Below are positions 53,569-62,400 of a stretch of DNA of 64,000 nucleotides, piece after piece. The stretch is from Paenibacillus polymyxa. GTDB lineage: Bacteria > Bacillota > Bacilli > Paenibacillales > Paenibacillaceae. A model generated the notes under the pieces. The model did no database searches and was not told where the DNA came from. It saw only the letters and a program-made list of their open reading frames with translations. Within the stretch, counting starts at the first letter, position 1. Every line of letters starts with the position of its first letter. The stretch spans positions 740,741 through 804,740 of the forward strand of contig NZ_JAGGNR010000008.1 in NCBI RefSeq assembly GCF_018614975.1. The letters run 5' to 3'. The translations under genes were made by a program, and so were the position numbers.

Positions 53569-54489
53569 TTACTTTTTCAGCGTCTTCCATGAAGTGTACT
53601 CATGTACGGAGAAACCGTTAAAGGACGCATGTACTGAAGCCATTTTTTCGACCAACTTTAATTGTGTTTCCATATAAGCAGATCCCTCTTCATAAAAAGT
53701 AATGAAGTCACCTTCCTTACTTTGCTTTGTTTCCACGGCGATCGAGATCGTCTTGCCAAGCAGAGCTGCTTCTGCAAGTTCATCCTTCGCTACACTATAG
53801 ATTGCAGCAGCTGTATCGCGGTAAGCCATAATGGTGATGGAATCAAACTTGCGAATCATCCAACTGCTCACGGCCATCGTGGAACCCGGAATTTTGTAGT
53901 TATCGAGCCAGAAAGGCAGATCAGCTGCTACCGGCATCTTCATCCGCGATGCTCGTTCAACAATGTACTCCACATTGCCTTGCCACTGGGTAATCACACT
54001 GGCCTGATTGGTTTTCCATTGTGGGTGCACATGTGGCTCAATATCCAGATGAATACCAGCAAACTTCTCATTGGACAACGCCTGCGCCTGATATGCCTCG
54101 ATCCAGTCCAGGAAAGATGCAATCTGCTCCCGACTTTCCGTCAACCCCCAAGCTGATCTTCCGTCCATGACGTCAACCGCAATGTTCTTGGCTCTCGCCT
54201 GACGGATAAAACTTTTATACTCAGGAATCTTTATATCCCGGTTCATCTGCAGATAGACCGTATTGATCTTGTTCGCAGTAGCGTAATTCAACACCTCTTG
54301 AGGATTACTTCTGATCTGGGTGGTATCCCACACCCAAGTCGCTCTCACCGGCACATCAAGTTTTCCATGAATCGTTGCATAACTGTCGACTGAACCATCC
54401 GCAATGGCTTTGGAAGAACAGGCTGTACTCGCACACAGGATCAAACAACTCAGTAATAAGATAAAACGGTAACTCCTTTTGCTTTTCAT
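53569..54489 (-). CDS. lipoprotein with glycosidase-like barrel motif, function unknown
   Basis: A 306-residue secreted lipoprotein. The signal peptide ends in ASTACSS (lipid on Cys24). The mature domain appears to be a TIM-like barrel: TWVWDTTQIRSNPQEVLNY at the start, INTVYLQMNRDIKIPEY, then FAGIHLDIEPHVHPQW, where the strand-end Asp and Glu recall catalytic acids of GH18-like or related barrels, and FDSITIMAYRDTA further on. I do not recognise a named family with certainty. GAGGGAG stands nine bases before the ATG. It is an isolated gene. A role in cell-wall or polysaccharide turnover is only a suggestion. Confidence 0.75.
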   Translation of the reverse strand: MKSKRSYRFILLLSCLILCASTACSSKAIADGSVDSYATIHGKLDVPVRATWVWDTTQIRSNPQEVLNYATANKINTVYLQMNRDIKIPEYKSFIRQARAKNIAVDVMDGRSAWGLTESREQIASFLDWIEAYQAQALSNEKFAGIHLDIEPHVHPQWKTNQASVITQWQGNVEYIVERASRMKMPVAADLPFWLDNYKIPGSTMAVSSWMIRKFDSITIMAYRDTAAAIYSVAKDELAEAALLGKTISIAVETKQSKEGDFITFYEEGSAYMETQLKLVEKMASVHASFNGFSVHEYTSWKTLKK

Positions 54490-54810
54490 ATTTGTACACT
54501 CCCTCTGAAGTTATCAGCTCTGACGTGCAAATCTGGATGAAATTGTGTCGTTTCATATTCATTTAATGGATACTTATTAGGTACGACGAATTCAGATTGC
54601 TTCTATATGCAATATCATCTCTAAGACTTACGACGAAAGAATCATATAACTATATTTCGGGATTTCGTAGTTCTGTATGTATAGTTCAAAAGTCACAATT
54701 ATTCATTGTTTTCAAATTCAATCCTTATTTCAGCATGACTTCAGTCATTATTGCCATATGTACACCAAGCTCCAGAAGACCTAGAAAGCTATTTTTTTCC
54801 AAAAATACAC
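54490..54810. other. intergenic region upstream of the orphan lipoprotein gene
   Basis: AT-rich, with no coding frame or repeat that I can support. The lipoprotein promoter should lie here, but I could not fix one. Confidence 0.4.
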
Positions 54811-54833
54811 AAAAAAACCGCCCTGAGGCGGCT
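54811..54833 (-). terminator. Rho-independent terminator after ade
   Basis: GCCGCC-TCAG-GGCGGT forms a compact GC-rich hairpin followed on the minus strand by seven T. Confidence 0.9.
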
Positions 54834-54876
54834 TTATATGGAACCCTATTTAATGATGTCTAGTCGACATTTCTGT

Positions 54877-56736
54877 TCATTCATTACCCGATGGAGCTAC
54901 CGGTGTATTGTCAACCACTTCATCGAAAAGGGACACCAGTTCAATACCTTCTGCCGAGATCCGAACAAGACCCTTGTCAGACAAACGTAATTCTGGAATC
55001 ACAACCAGCGCGAGCAACGAAAGCGTCATGAACGCATTATTCAACGTACATCCTGCAGACTGTAAAGCTTCACTGACTGCTGCGGATTGGGCTGCAACGA
55101 CTTCGAAAGGCTCCGTTGACATCAAACCTGCAATCCGCAGCGGGAATTCGGTTACACCTGCTGCCGTTACCACGGCGACCCCGCCCTGCATACGAATGAC
55201 GCGATTACCTGCTTCAGCCATTAGCACATCATCATTACCGATAATCAACAGGTTGTGACTATCATGAGCAACCGTCATCGCAATCGCTGCAGATGATGTG
55301 AAGCCGATGCCTCCAACAAGCGCTACCGCTCGATTCCCGGTTTGTTTGTGACGCTCCAATACCGCAATTTTGCATACTTCCCCTGAAGTTGAAACCACAA
55401 CCTTGCCGTTCTCTACGGTGACTGGCAGGTGTTTTTCCTTCGTATCCACATGGTTCTCTGTGACATGAATGATTTTGGCACCAATCGTCCCCTCTGGAAT
55501 TGGTGCAGCCAATTCCAGATCTTCTGGCCGAATATTAGCTTCTAACTTCACCGTGTTCAGCGCTTCCTCAGGGTACGTGAAGCTGTCCCATACCGCCGTC
55601 ATTTTCCCATTCTCAGCCACGACTTGCCCAGCAGCAATTGTCATGCCCACACGCACATCCGCCAACCGGCCATCCAGCAGAATAATATCGGCTATATTGC
55701 CCGGAATCACCGCACCAATGTCACGCGCAACTCCGAAGCGCTCAGCCGTGTTAATGGTTGCCATTTGGAAAGCAGTGACAGGCTTCACGCCTTGGGAGAT
55801 TGCGAGACGAACAACAAAGTCCATATGCCCTTCTTTGAGCAGGGATTCAGAGCTTCGGTCATCGGTCACCAGCATCATCCGGCGTGTATCCAGTCCAAGC
55901 TCAGTGCAGGCTTTGATTGTCTCAGCCACATCATGCCATGCCGAACCTTGGCGCATCTTCGCGTACATCCCGAGTCGCAGACGTTCAACCACATCTTCCT
56001 TGGTCACACATTCATGATCCCCTGTAACGCCACTCGCTGCATACGCTGGCAGACGCCAGTCATCTGCAGCCCAGGTGAAATGACCGTCTGCCACTTTACC
56101 TGCCCGGAGGGTCGCCTGTATCTCACCGATCATCGTCTCGTCCCCGTAAACTACCCCAGGGAAGTTCATCACTTCACCAAGACCAATCATGTCCGGGCCC
56201 CAGGAAAGGGCTTCAGCGACCTCCTCAGGTCCTATATAAGCACCCGTCGTCTCCAGTCCGGGGTGAGTTGAAGGCACACAGGAAGCCACCTGCATATAAG
56301 CAGCCATCGGTGTGGTCCGCGCTTCATCCAGCATCAGTCTCAGACCTTTGAGACCAAGCACGTTAGAGATCTCATGCGGGTCAAAGAAACCTCCGGTTGT
56401 ACCTGAAGGCAACACCGCTCTTGCAAACTCGGTTACTTTCATCTGTGTACTTTCGATATGGCAGTGTCCATCCAGCAAACCAGGAGCGATATACTTACCG
56501 TTTGCTTCAATAATCCGGGTATGTTCTCCGATGGTGTGGCTTACATCTTTACCAACATAAGCGATTCGAGCTCCCTGTACAGCTATGGACATCTCCGGCA
56601 AAATCTCACCCGATATCACGTTTACCAGCGTACCTCCCCGAATGACCAAAGTCGCCGGCAAATCTCCCCGTGCTGTAGCGACCAGATCAGGTACGCAATC
56701 GGCCATAAGTGGCCGTTCAAAAGATGGTTTGTTCAT
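54877..56736 (-). CDS. ade: adenine deaminase
   Basis: Deaminates adenine to hypoxanthine in purine salvage; amidohydrolase-fold metalloenzyme, 619 residues (family 570-620). Metal-ligand motif GLLDGHCHIESTQM, then FFDPHEISNVLG, GLGEVMNFPGVV, DGHFTWAA, SGVTGDHECV, MLVTDDRSSESLLKEGH. The C-terminal half carries the FMN-independent adenine-deaminase-specific domain. AGGAGG stands seven bases before the ATG. A strong promoter lies about 50-75 bases upstream. Single gene. Confidence 0.95.
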   Translation of the reverse strand: MNKPSFERPLMADCVPDLVATARGDLPATLVIRGGTLVNVISGEILPEMSIAVQGARIAYVGKDVSHTIGEHTRIIEANGKYIAPGLLDGHCHIESTQMKVTEFARAVLPSGTTGGFFDPHEISNVLGLKGLRLMLDEARTTPMAAYMQVASCVPSTHPGLETTGAYIGPEEVAEALSWGPDMIGLGEVMNFPGVVYGDETMIGEIQATLRAGKVADGHFTWAADDWRLPAYAASGVTGDHECVTKEDVVERLRLGMYAKMRQGSAWHDVAETIKACTELGLDTRRMMLVTDDRSSESLLKEGHMDFVVRLAISQGVKPVTAFQMATINTAERFGVARDIGAVIPGNIADIILLDGRLADVRVGMTIAAGQVVAENGKMTAVWDSFTYPEEALNTVKLEANIRPEDLELAAPIPEGTIGAKIIHVTENHVDTKEKHLPVTVENGKVVVSTSGEVCKIAVLERHKQTGNRAVALVGGIGFTSSAAIAMTVAHDSHNLLIIGNDDVLMAEAGNRVIRMQGGVAVVTAAGVTEFPLRIAGLMSTEPFEVVAAQSAAVSEALQSAGCTLNNAFMTLSLLALVVIPELRLSDKGLVRISAEGIELVSLFDEVVDNTPVAPSGNE

Positions 56737-56782
56737 TTTGTTGCCTCCTTTAATAAACGATCCAAAAAAATATATTGTTACG

Positions 56783-56811
56783 ATTATATGAGCCCGGACC
56801 TCGTGTGTAAA
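56783..56811 (-). promoter_or_regulatory. promoter of ade
   Basis: On the minus strand, -35 TTTACA and -10 TATAAT are separated by exactly 17 bases, leaving a leader of about 40 bases, too short for a purine riboswitch. Confidence 0.65.
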
Positions 56812-56984
56812 GAAAAATCACATCCATTGTGCTTGAATACAAATTATGAAGTCATATTTATCCATGGAACCCAATCCTTACGAGTTCACGTTAGGTATTT
56901 TCATGTAATACGATCACTTATATGGCTGGAACCTCATCACGTATAATTTCCTCGTTAAGCTAGCTTCTTCCCGATATATGTATC
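56812..56984. other. intergenic region upstream of the ade promoter
   Basis: No coding frame, repeat or known RNA element that I can support between the ade promoter and the helD terminator. Confidence 0.4.
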
Positions 56985-57021
56985 ATATACAGAAAGACTC
57001 CCGTTCGATTGAACGGAAGCC
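56985..57021 (-). terminator. Rho-independent terminator after helD
   Basis: CTTCCGTTC and GAACGGGAG form a 9-bp stem with one mismatch around AATC, followed by TCTTTCTG on the minus strand. Confidence 0.7.
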
Positions 57022-57046
57022 TTCTTCATGCATATGAAGTGCTATG

Positions 57047-59422
57047 TCAGTCCACTTGCGCAGCAGACACCTTGCCAAGATCATACCATTCTTCCGACTG
57101 GGCGGTAATGAACGGGCTCGGTGTACCCACGCAGTAAACGTGCAGCAGATGCATCGCTCGTGTACAAGCCGTGTAGAACAATTTTCGTTCATGCTCCTGA
57201 GCATACTGCTCCGCAGAGCCATCATAGATCAGGACAGCATCGAACTCGACACCTTTGGCCAGATACGCCGGGATGACATGAACCCCCTGCTCAAAAGCCA
57301 GCGTCGTTTTCTTGATTAACTTCGGTGCTGTGGGCAGCGCCTTACTCAATGCAGCATGGACATCTCTGCTCTCTTCCGCAGTCTTGCAGATAACTGCAAC
57401 CGATTCGTACCCTTCCTTAATCAAGTGCTTCAGGTCTGACGTGATCACGTTTATATGACGCTCTGAATCAGAAGAAACGATAACTTTAGGCTTCTCCCCG
57501 CTGCGGTTAAATGGAATAATCTCTTCCCCACCAGGCACCATACCACGTGTAAACTCCACGATCTCGCGGGTAGATCGATAACTTCTGGTCAGCTCAATCA
57601 CTTCCGTGTTGTCTGGTCCGTATAGGTTAGTTAAGGGTCCTGTTCCACTAAGTACTGAAGAGTGGGCGTAGATTGCCTGATTAAAGTCACCAAGTGCTGT
57701 TACTTTCGCCCGTGGGAACAATCTCTTCATAAATGCCAACTGAAACGCAGAATAATCCTGGGCTTCATCAATAATGACATGACGAATATTGGAGTTAATA
57801 TGGAATCCAAGCATCAGCTCACGCAGGTACAAGTATGGCGTAATATCTTCATATGCCAACTCCTGAAGCTTCAATCTGCGTAACGTCATATTACAGATTT
57901 CATCCCATTGAGCAGGCAGCGCTTCGTCACCCAGCAATCGCTCCATCTGAGCCTGATCGTTGAACAGATGTCCATATAATTGTCTTATATCAACAAATCG
58001 TAAGGACTTAATCCATTTTCGCAACGGTTTGAGTCGGTCACTGACGACCATCCGTGCCAGAATTTCTCTTTCCTGCTCAAAGTCATTAAACGTATGGGTC
58101 TTTCCTTTTTGCTTGCGCTTCAACCGCTGATAGGCACGTTGCAGATCCTCCGCCTCCATCAGATCAAGCTGCTGATCAACCCAAGGTGCGTCCAGTTCAC
58201 TTTTACCAAAGGCAGACAGTTCTTTCAGCATCCAGTCTCGCAACATCTCCAGTCGGCTCACCAGCTTAACGGACGACTCGAAACTGTAGAATTTCTCAGC
58301 TATAGCCTCTGACGTGACAATCGCTCGGCCCTGGAAGCGAACCGGCTTGAATTTCATGCCACCTGACAACATGCTTTCCTTATAGCGCGTAATGACTTTC
58401 AGGAAAGTTTCGGACGACTTGAAGCGAATGCTGGACATGCGAACATCGTAATCGGGATCTTCCGTCCCCGTAAGTACGTATTCAAGCTGAATAAACGGAT
58501 CTTCCAGTTGATATTCACGACCCAAACGGCGCTCCAGATACTCCTGGAAGGTCGTTTGCAACATGTTTTCCTCCCCAAGCTCAGGCAGTACCGTGGAGAC
58601 ATAACTGTTGAACATTGGATTGGGTGAAAAAAGAACCATCTGATCCGCTTGCAGATGCTCGCGATATTTATAGAGAAGATAGGCCACACGCTGTAGCGCT
58701 GCGGATGTTTTGCCACTGCCGGCCGCGCCTTGCACAATGAGCATACGTGTCCGGTCATTGCGAATAATCCGGTTCTGCTCCTTCTGAATGGTCGCTACGA
58801 TACTCTTCATCTGTGCATCCGATGTTCGACTAAGCACAGCCTGCAACAACTCATCACCAATCGTAACTCCCGTGTCAAACATAAAACGGATACGTCCGTC
58901 CCGAATGACAAACTGCCGCTTCATCTCGATATCACCGCTGATCTCCCCGCTTGGAGTCTGGTACGTAATTGGACCCGGCGCTCCGTCATAATACAGGTTA
59001 GAGATTGGTGCACGCCAGTCGTAGACCAGAAAGGATTCTTCCTTCTCATCCAGTAACGATGCGATACCCAGATAAATGCGTTCTGCATTTGGATACCCGT
59101 CTTCCTTGAAATCAATGCGGCCAAAATACGGTGAATGATGCAGTCGTTTCATTTTGTCCAACGCAGCCGCTGTATTTAGATGGCTACGCTCCCGATCGGA
59201 CAGTACCTGTGACTGCTGCCTCATGCTGGTTGAAGTCTCCCCGACATCATCCGCTTCACTGAAGTTCATCGTAACTTCGTCCCAGAAGTCTTTTCTCATG
59301 CCAACTACTTCGTCCCGGAAGGACCCTACTTCATCTTCTAACGTTGTGATCTTGCGTTCAATCTGATCGGTCACGGTGTTGACCCGTTGTTGTTCCTCAT
59401 TCCATTGCTGCTCTGTACTCAT
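57047..59422 (-). CDS. helD: HelD-type RNA polymerase recycling helicase
   Basis: UvrD-like superfamily 1 motor that removes stalled RNA polymerase from DNA in Gram-positives, 791 residues, close to B. subtilis HelD (774). A charged coiled-coil N-terminus (residues 1-75) is the secondary-channel arm. Motifs: Walker A VQGAAGSGKTSAAL (near 235), Walker B VIIDEAQDYSAFQ, ALGDFNQAIY, ELTRSYRSTREIVEF and near the end FYTACTRAMHLLHVY. GGGG stands ten bases before the ATG. Single gene with its own terminator. Confidence 0.94.
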   Translation of the reverse strand: MSTEQQWNEEQQRVNTVTDQIERKITTLEDEVGSFRDEVVGMRKDFWDEVTMNFSEADDVGETSTSMRQQSQVLSDRERSHLNTAAALDKMKRLHHSPYFGRIDFKEDGYPNAERIYLGIASLLDEKEESFLVYDWRAPISNLYYDGAPGPITYQTPSGEISGDIEMKRQFVIRDGRIRFMFDTGVTIGDELLQAVLSRTSDAQMKSIVATIQKEQNRIIRNDRTRMLIVQGAAGSGKTSAALQRVAYLLYKYREHLQADQMVLFSPNPMFNSYVSTVLPELGEENMLQTTFQEYLERRLGREYQLEDPFIQLEYVLTGTEDPDYDVRMSSIRFKSSETFLKVITRYKESMLSGGMKFKPVRFQGRAIVTSEAIAEKFYSFESSVKLVSRLEMLRDWMLKELSAFGKSELDAPWVDQQLDLMEAEDLQRAYQRLKRKQKGKTHTFNDFEQEREILARMVVSDRLKPLRKWIKSLRFVDIRQLYGHLFNDQAQMERLLGDEALPAQWDEICNMTLRRLKLQELAYEDITPYLYLRELMLGFHINSNIRHVIIDEAQDYSAFQLAFMKRLFPRAKVTALGDFNQAIYAHSSVLSGTGPLTNLYGPDNTEVIELTRSYRSTREIVEFTRGMVPGGEEIIPFNRSGEKPKVIVSSDSERHINVITSDLKHLIKEGYESVAVICKTAEESRDVHAALSKALPTAPKLIKKTTLAFEQGVHVIPAYLAKGVEFDAVLIYDGSAEQYAQEHERKLFYTACTRAMHLLHVYCVGTPSPFITAQSEEWYDLGKVSAAQVD

Positions 59423-59666
59423 ATATTAATAGCCCCTCTTTCCCCGGATTGTGTCCTCAAAATCCCATTTGACAAGCCCGAAAAGGCAATGGTATAATTA
59501 TTAGAAAGTAAACATTTTAATTATATGTTAATTAGTTCTAATTTTCTGAAAACCATTTTTTATTGTACCAGTGACAACGTCCCGATGCAAGCGGAGGCGT
59601 TTTTTGTTGTTTTCTTCTTCATTATTACCCAATCATCGGGTCCTCAACTGACTTAGCTACTCCTGC
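59423..59666. other. intergenic region upstream of helD
   Basis: AT-rich. It holds a weak hairpin near 59575-59605 followed by TTTTTT on the plus strand, but no plus-strand gene that would use it. The helD promoter is not clearly visible. Confidence 0.4.
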
Positions 59667-60128
59667 CTACTTCCGTAATTCTTCAATCGTCTCTTTCCAG
59701 CGTGTAATTGCTCCAAGTTCATCTTTTAATTGAAAGGTTATTCCTGAAGTGATCTCCGCATATGGCGCGTGATCCACACGTACATGAAGCACTTGTGCTT
59801 GAAAACGATCCCTCGGATGAACAGCTCCCTTAAGCTCAGGCAGCCGTTCTACTTCTATACGGATATGCAACAATCGATGTCCTTGAACCGCAATCAAGGT
59901 AGCCTTGCCTGTTTTGCTCATGTTCATACTGGTCTGTGTACCTTGCCATAAAGCCAGTCTAAGCTGATGCGGATTTATCGCAATCACTTCCCCCATACTG
60001 ATCATCGCCTGATGCGGCCACTGATCGTCAGATACGGTCAGCAGTTGCATGGCTTCATGCTGTTTATGCTCCAGATTTGTCCCACTCAACCAATCCATTA
60101 GTTCAGCGTCCAATTCTTCTATAATCAT
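59667..60128 (-). CDS. FMN-binding split-barrel-like protein, pyridoxamine-phosphate oxidase family
   Basis: A protein of 153 residues (163 if it starts at 60158) with the layout of small split-barrel flavoproteins: helical start IEELDAELMDWLSG, then strand pairs LTVSDDQWPHQAMISMGEV, LRLALWQGTQTSMNMSKTGK and RIEVERLPEL. I prefer the ATG at 60128, since GAGGG lies eight bases upstream; the ATG at 60158 also has an AAGGG site. The family identification rests on pattern and size, not on a diagnostic residue. Isolated gene. Confidence 0.65.
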   Translation of the reverse strand: MIIEELDAELMDWLSGTNLEHKQHEAMQLLTVSDDQWPHQAMISMGEVIAINPHQLRLALWQGTQTSMNMSKTGKATLIAVQGHRLLHIRIEVERLPELKGAVHPRDRFQAQVLHVRVDHAPYAEITSGITFQLKDELGAITRWKETIEELRK

Positions 60129-60183
60129 GTCTCTATCCCTCAGTTCGTTAAAATTCATTCATGCCCTTCAGCCATATGTATGA

Positions 60184-60219
60184 CAAAACAACCCGGACAC
60201 GATGGTCCGGGCTATGTTG
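60184..60219 (-). terminator. Rho-independent terminator after the aromatic acid exporter gene
   Basis: CCCGGAC and GTCCGGG pair perfectly, extended by ACAAC/GTTGT, and are followed by GTTTTGTC on the minus strand. Confidence 0.85.
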
Positions 60220-60308
60220 TAGTTCCATTGTATATGATCACGAAGCAGGTACGCAATTCGCACTTAGAGGGGTTGTTCAAAAAGTCTAATTTTGATTACG
60301 AATCATGC

Positions 60309-61376
60309 CTAAGGCCACTTAAGCCAATTCAAAATTTTGTCCTGTGATTCTTTGTCTTCACTGGCGCTATGCACATGTTCGGCAAGTCGATTCAAACGTT
60401 CCAGTTGATATCCGTAATCATAGATCGCAGCAGCCACGATGGACAATCGTAACATCCCTTCCTTGTCGATATCAAACTGGGTGATCGCCTGCTCCATGAA
60501 ACGGTCATTATCCAATACAAACTGTGCGGCCTCTTCCCCATTAGGTTTCAGCTTATCCTCGAACTTGAGCAGTGCATGCTCATGAAATTTGATAACCAGT
60601 TCTAGATGTGAGTCAAAAAACTGATCCATGGCCGTTGTCCGCGGTGCCTGGAAATAGTGGCGTTCCACCGAATCCAGCACCTCATACCCTTTTTGCAGAC
60701 TCAGCAGCATTTGTTTGTAGACCACCATCTGACGAGTTTCGCTGATTTTCGAACGTTTCATCTTTTTCTGTTCCTCTTCGAACAAGTTATACTTGTCGGA
60801 CAAAGACTTAATGGAACCGCCCAGGTTGCTTTTCTCCTCCCGGAATACAACTTCCTTGATCTCATCCGAGATCGATGTTCGCAGAAGCAACGACATACCG
60901 CTGAATACACTATGGATCTGCTTCACGAACTGAAGCTTCGGTTTCGGAGGAAATACCGTAATGTTGATGAGAAACGCCGATACAATACCAACCAGTGTCA
61001 ACAGAAAACGATTGAGTGCAAAATGCCAGTCACCCGAGGCTTCCATAATGGATACAACCGTGACCAGTGTCAGGCCAACCGTCTCACCCATATTCAATTT
61101 AAGACAGATCATGATGACAAGTACAATAATTAATCCAACGGCAATTGGCTCATTGGACAACACCATGCCCCCCACCAGGGCGACAATAGCTCCCAGCGTG
61201 GTCGTTTGCAATTGATCCAAGAAGTATTTCCAGGAACGATAGATGGAAGGCTGCATGGCGAATATAGCCGCGATTGCGGCAGGCACGGGAGATTGCGGGT
61301 TCAAGAACAGGCTGCTTAGGTACAAGGCAAGCGTGACCGCGATCCCCGTCTTAAGTACACGTGCACCAAACGACAT
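60309..61376 (-). CDS. aromatic acid exporter family protein
   Basis: Membrane protein of the ArAE/FUSC group, 355 residues. The N-terminal 140 residues hold about four to five hydrophobic helices (LYLSSLFLNPQSPVPAAIAA, then LGAIVALVGGMVLSNEPIAV and FLLTLVGIVSAFLINITVF). The C-terminal 200 residues are a charged cytoplasmic helical domain. The size equals the Firmicutes ArAE_1 type. GGAGG precedes the ATG at 61376. Thought to export aromatic carboxylates; the substrate here is unproven. Single gene. Confidence 0.88.
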   Translation of the reverse strand: MSFGARVLKTGIAVTLALYLSSLFLNPQSPVPAAIAAIFAMQPSIYRSWKYFLDQLQTTTLGAIVALVGGMVLSNEPIAVGLIIVLVIMICLKLNMGETVGLTLVTVVSIMEASGDWHFALNRFLLTLVGIVSAFLINITVFPPKPKLQFVKQIHSVFSGMSLLLRTSISDEIKEVVFREEKSNLGGSIKSLSDKYNLFEEEQKKMKRSKISETRQMVVYKQMLLSLQKGYEVLDSVERHYFQAPRTTAMDQFFDSHLELVIKFHEHALLKFEDKLKPNGEEAAQFVLDNDRFMEQAITQFDIDKEGMLRLSIVAAAIYDYGYQLERLNRLAEHVHSASEDKESQDKILNWLKWP

Positions 61377-61575
61377 GGTGGTGACCCCTCCTCTTTACCG
61401 AACCTGAAATTTTACATTTGATAATCATGTTCATTATTACCCCATATTTCTTTTTTTGCCTGAATTCATTCAGGAGAACGATTTATTGTACCATGTAAGG
61501 TCTTCCGTTGCCATGTCATAAGTCAGAGGTATTGTGAAATTGATTTCTTTATGTATGTTAATACACATTATTAAC
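61377..61575. other. intergenic region upstream of the aromatic acid exporter gene
   Basis: AT-rich, no coding frame. A short palindrome CTGAATTCATTCAG lies near 61461. Nothing else stands out. Confidence 0.4.
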
Positions 61576-61627
61576 CCAAAAAGAAGCAAATCTTCAAAAT
61601 GGATGTTCGCCACTTCAAAGATTCGCC
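61576..61627 (-). terminator. Rho-independent terminator after the HD hydrolase gene
   Basis: GCGAATCTT and GAAGATTTGC pair around a long loop, followed on the minus strand by TTCTTTTTGGG. Confidence 0.6.
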
Positions 61628-61676
61628 TCTGTTACTTATGATACCTCTGTGGAATGCTCATGCTTATTATGCCTGC

Positions 61677-62399
61677 CTAACGGTCCGTGCCCTCCCACTC
61701 CCTTTTGAACTGGTCCACAAACTGCACCATATAATCATGACGCTGTTCCGCCAGCTCCTTGCCATAGGAGGTATTCATCAGATCCTTAAGCTTGAACAAC
61801 TTCTCGTAAAAGTGATTTATCGTTGTGCTGCGCCCATTGCGATATTCCTCACGGGTCATCTGCTCCCGTGGGAGAAGGGATGGATCGTACATCTCACGCC
61901 CTCTGGCTCCTGAAAAGGCAAAGGTTCGTGCGATCCCAATCGCACCCAGTGCATCCAGTCGATCTGCATCCTGTACAACCTGTGCTTCAAGCGAACTGAC
62001 CGCAGGACGCTGTCCTCCCGCATATGAGATGGTACTAATAATACCCACAACCTTATTACGTATATCCGGGTCAAGAGGCTGGGTATCCAGCCAGTCATTC
62101 AGTTTGGCCATCCCGGCTTCCAAGCTCTCATTCAGCTTCTCATCCGGTACATCATGTAATAATGCAGCCAGCTCACAGACCAATGGATCTGCACCCATGC
62201 GTTGAGCGAGTTCAACCGCAAGTGCGGTTACCCTTTCAATGTGCGGCCAGTCATGACCATCACTATGCTTGGATGAGTCCCCTTGAACAAAGGATCGGGC
62301 GGCGCGCAGAACGGACTCTCCTGCCGTTATCCCATCTATATTATGCATGTTCCCTAATTCCTGCAGATTCCCGCCAGGTTGAAGAGGGTTCTCTGACAT
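61677..62399 (-). CDS. HD-domain phosphohydrolase
   Basis: Metal-dependent hydrolase of the HD superfamily, about 240 residues, similar to YedJ-type proteins. The metal ligands appear in order: His of HDWPHIERV, the pair HD in AALLHDVPD, and Asp in VVQDADRLDALGAIGI. The ATG at 62399 (MSENPLQP) starts one base after the malic enzyme stop, with GGGG nine bases upstream, so it is co-transcribed. The substrate is probably a nucleotide or other phosphate ester; not further determined. Confidence 0.88.
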   Translation of the reverse strand: MSENPLQPGGNLQELGNMHNIDGITAGESVLRAARSFVQGDSSKHSDGHDWPHIERVTALAVELAQRMGADPLVCELAALLHDVPDEKLNESLEAGMAKLNDWLDTQPLDPDIRNKVVGIISTISYAGGQRPAVSSLEAQVVQDADRLDALGAIGIARTFAFSGARGREMYDPSLLPREQMTREEYRNGRSTTINHFYEKLFKLKDLMNTSYGKELAEQRHDYMVQFVDQFKREWEGTDR

Positions 62400-62400
62400 C

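Noticed and set aside
56737..56811. Text CTCATATAATCG on the minus strand before ade, resembling the start of a purine riboswitch
   Set aside because: The TATAAT is the -10 of a 17-base-spaced promoter, the remaining leader is about 40 bases, and the GATATGG and CCGTAAAT elements of the aptamer are missing.
59570..59610. Hairpin followed by TTTTTT on the plus strand
   Set aside because: There is no plus-strand gene upstream and the stem is irregular, so I did not call it a terminator.
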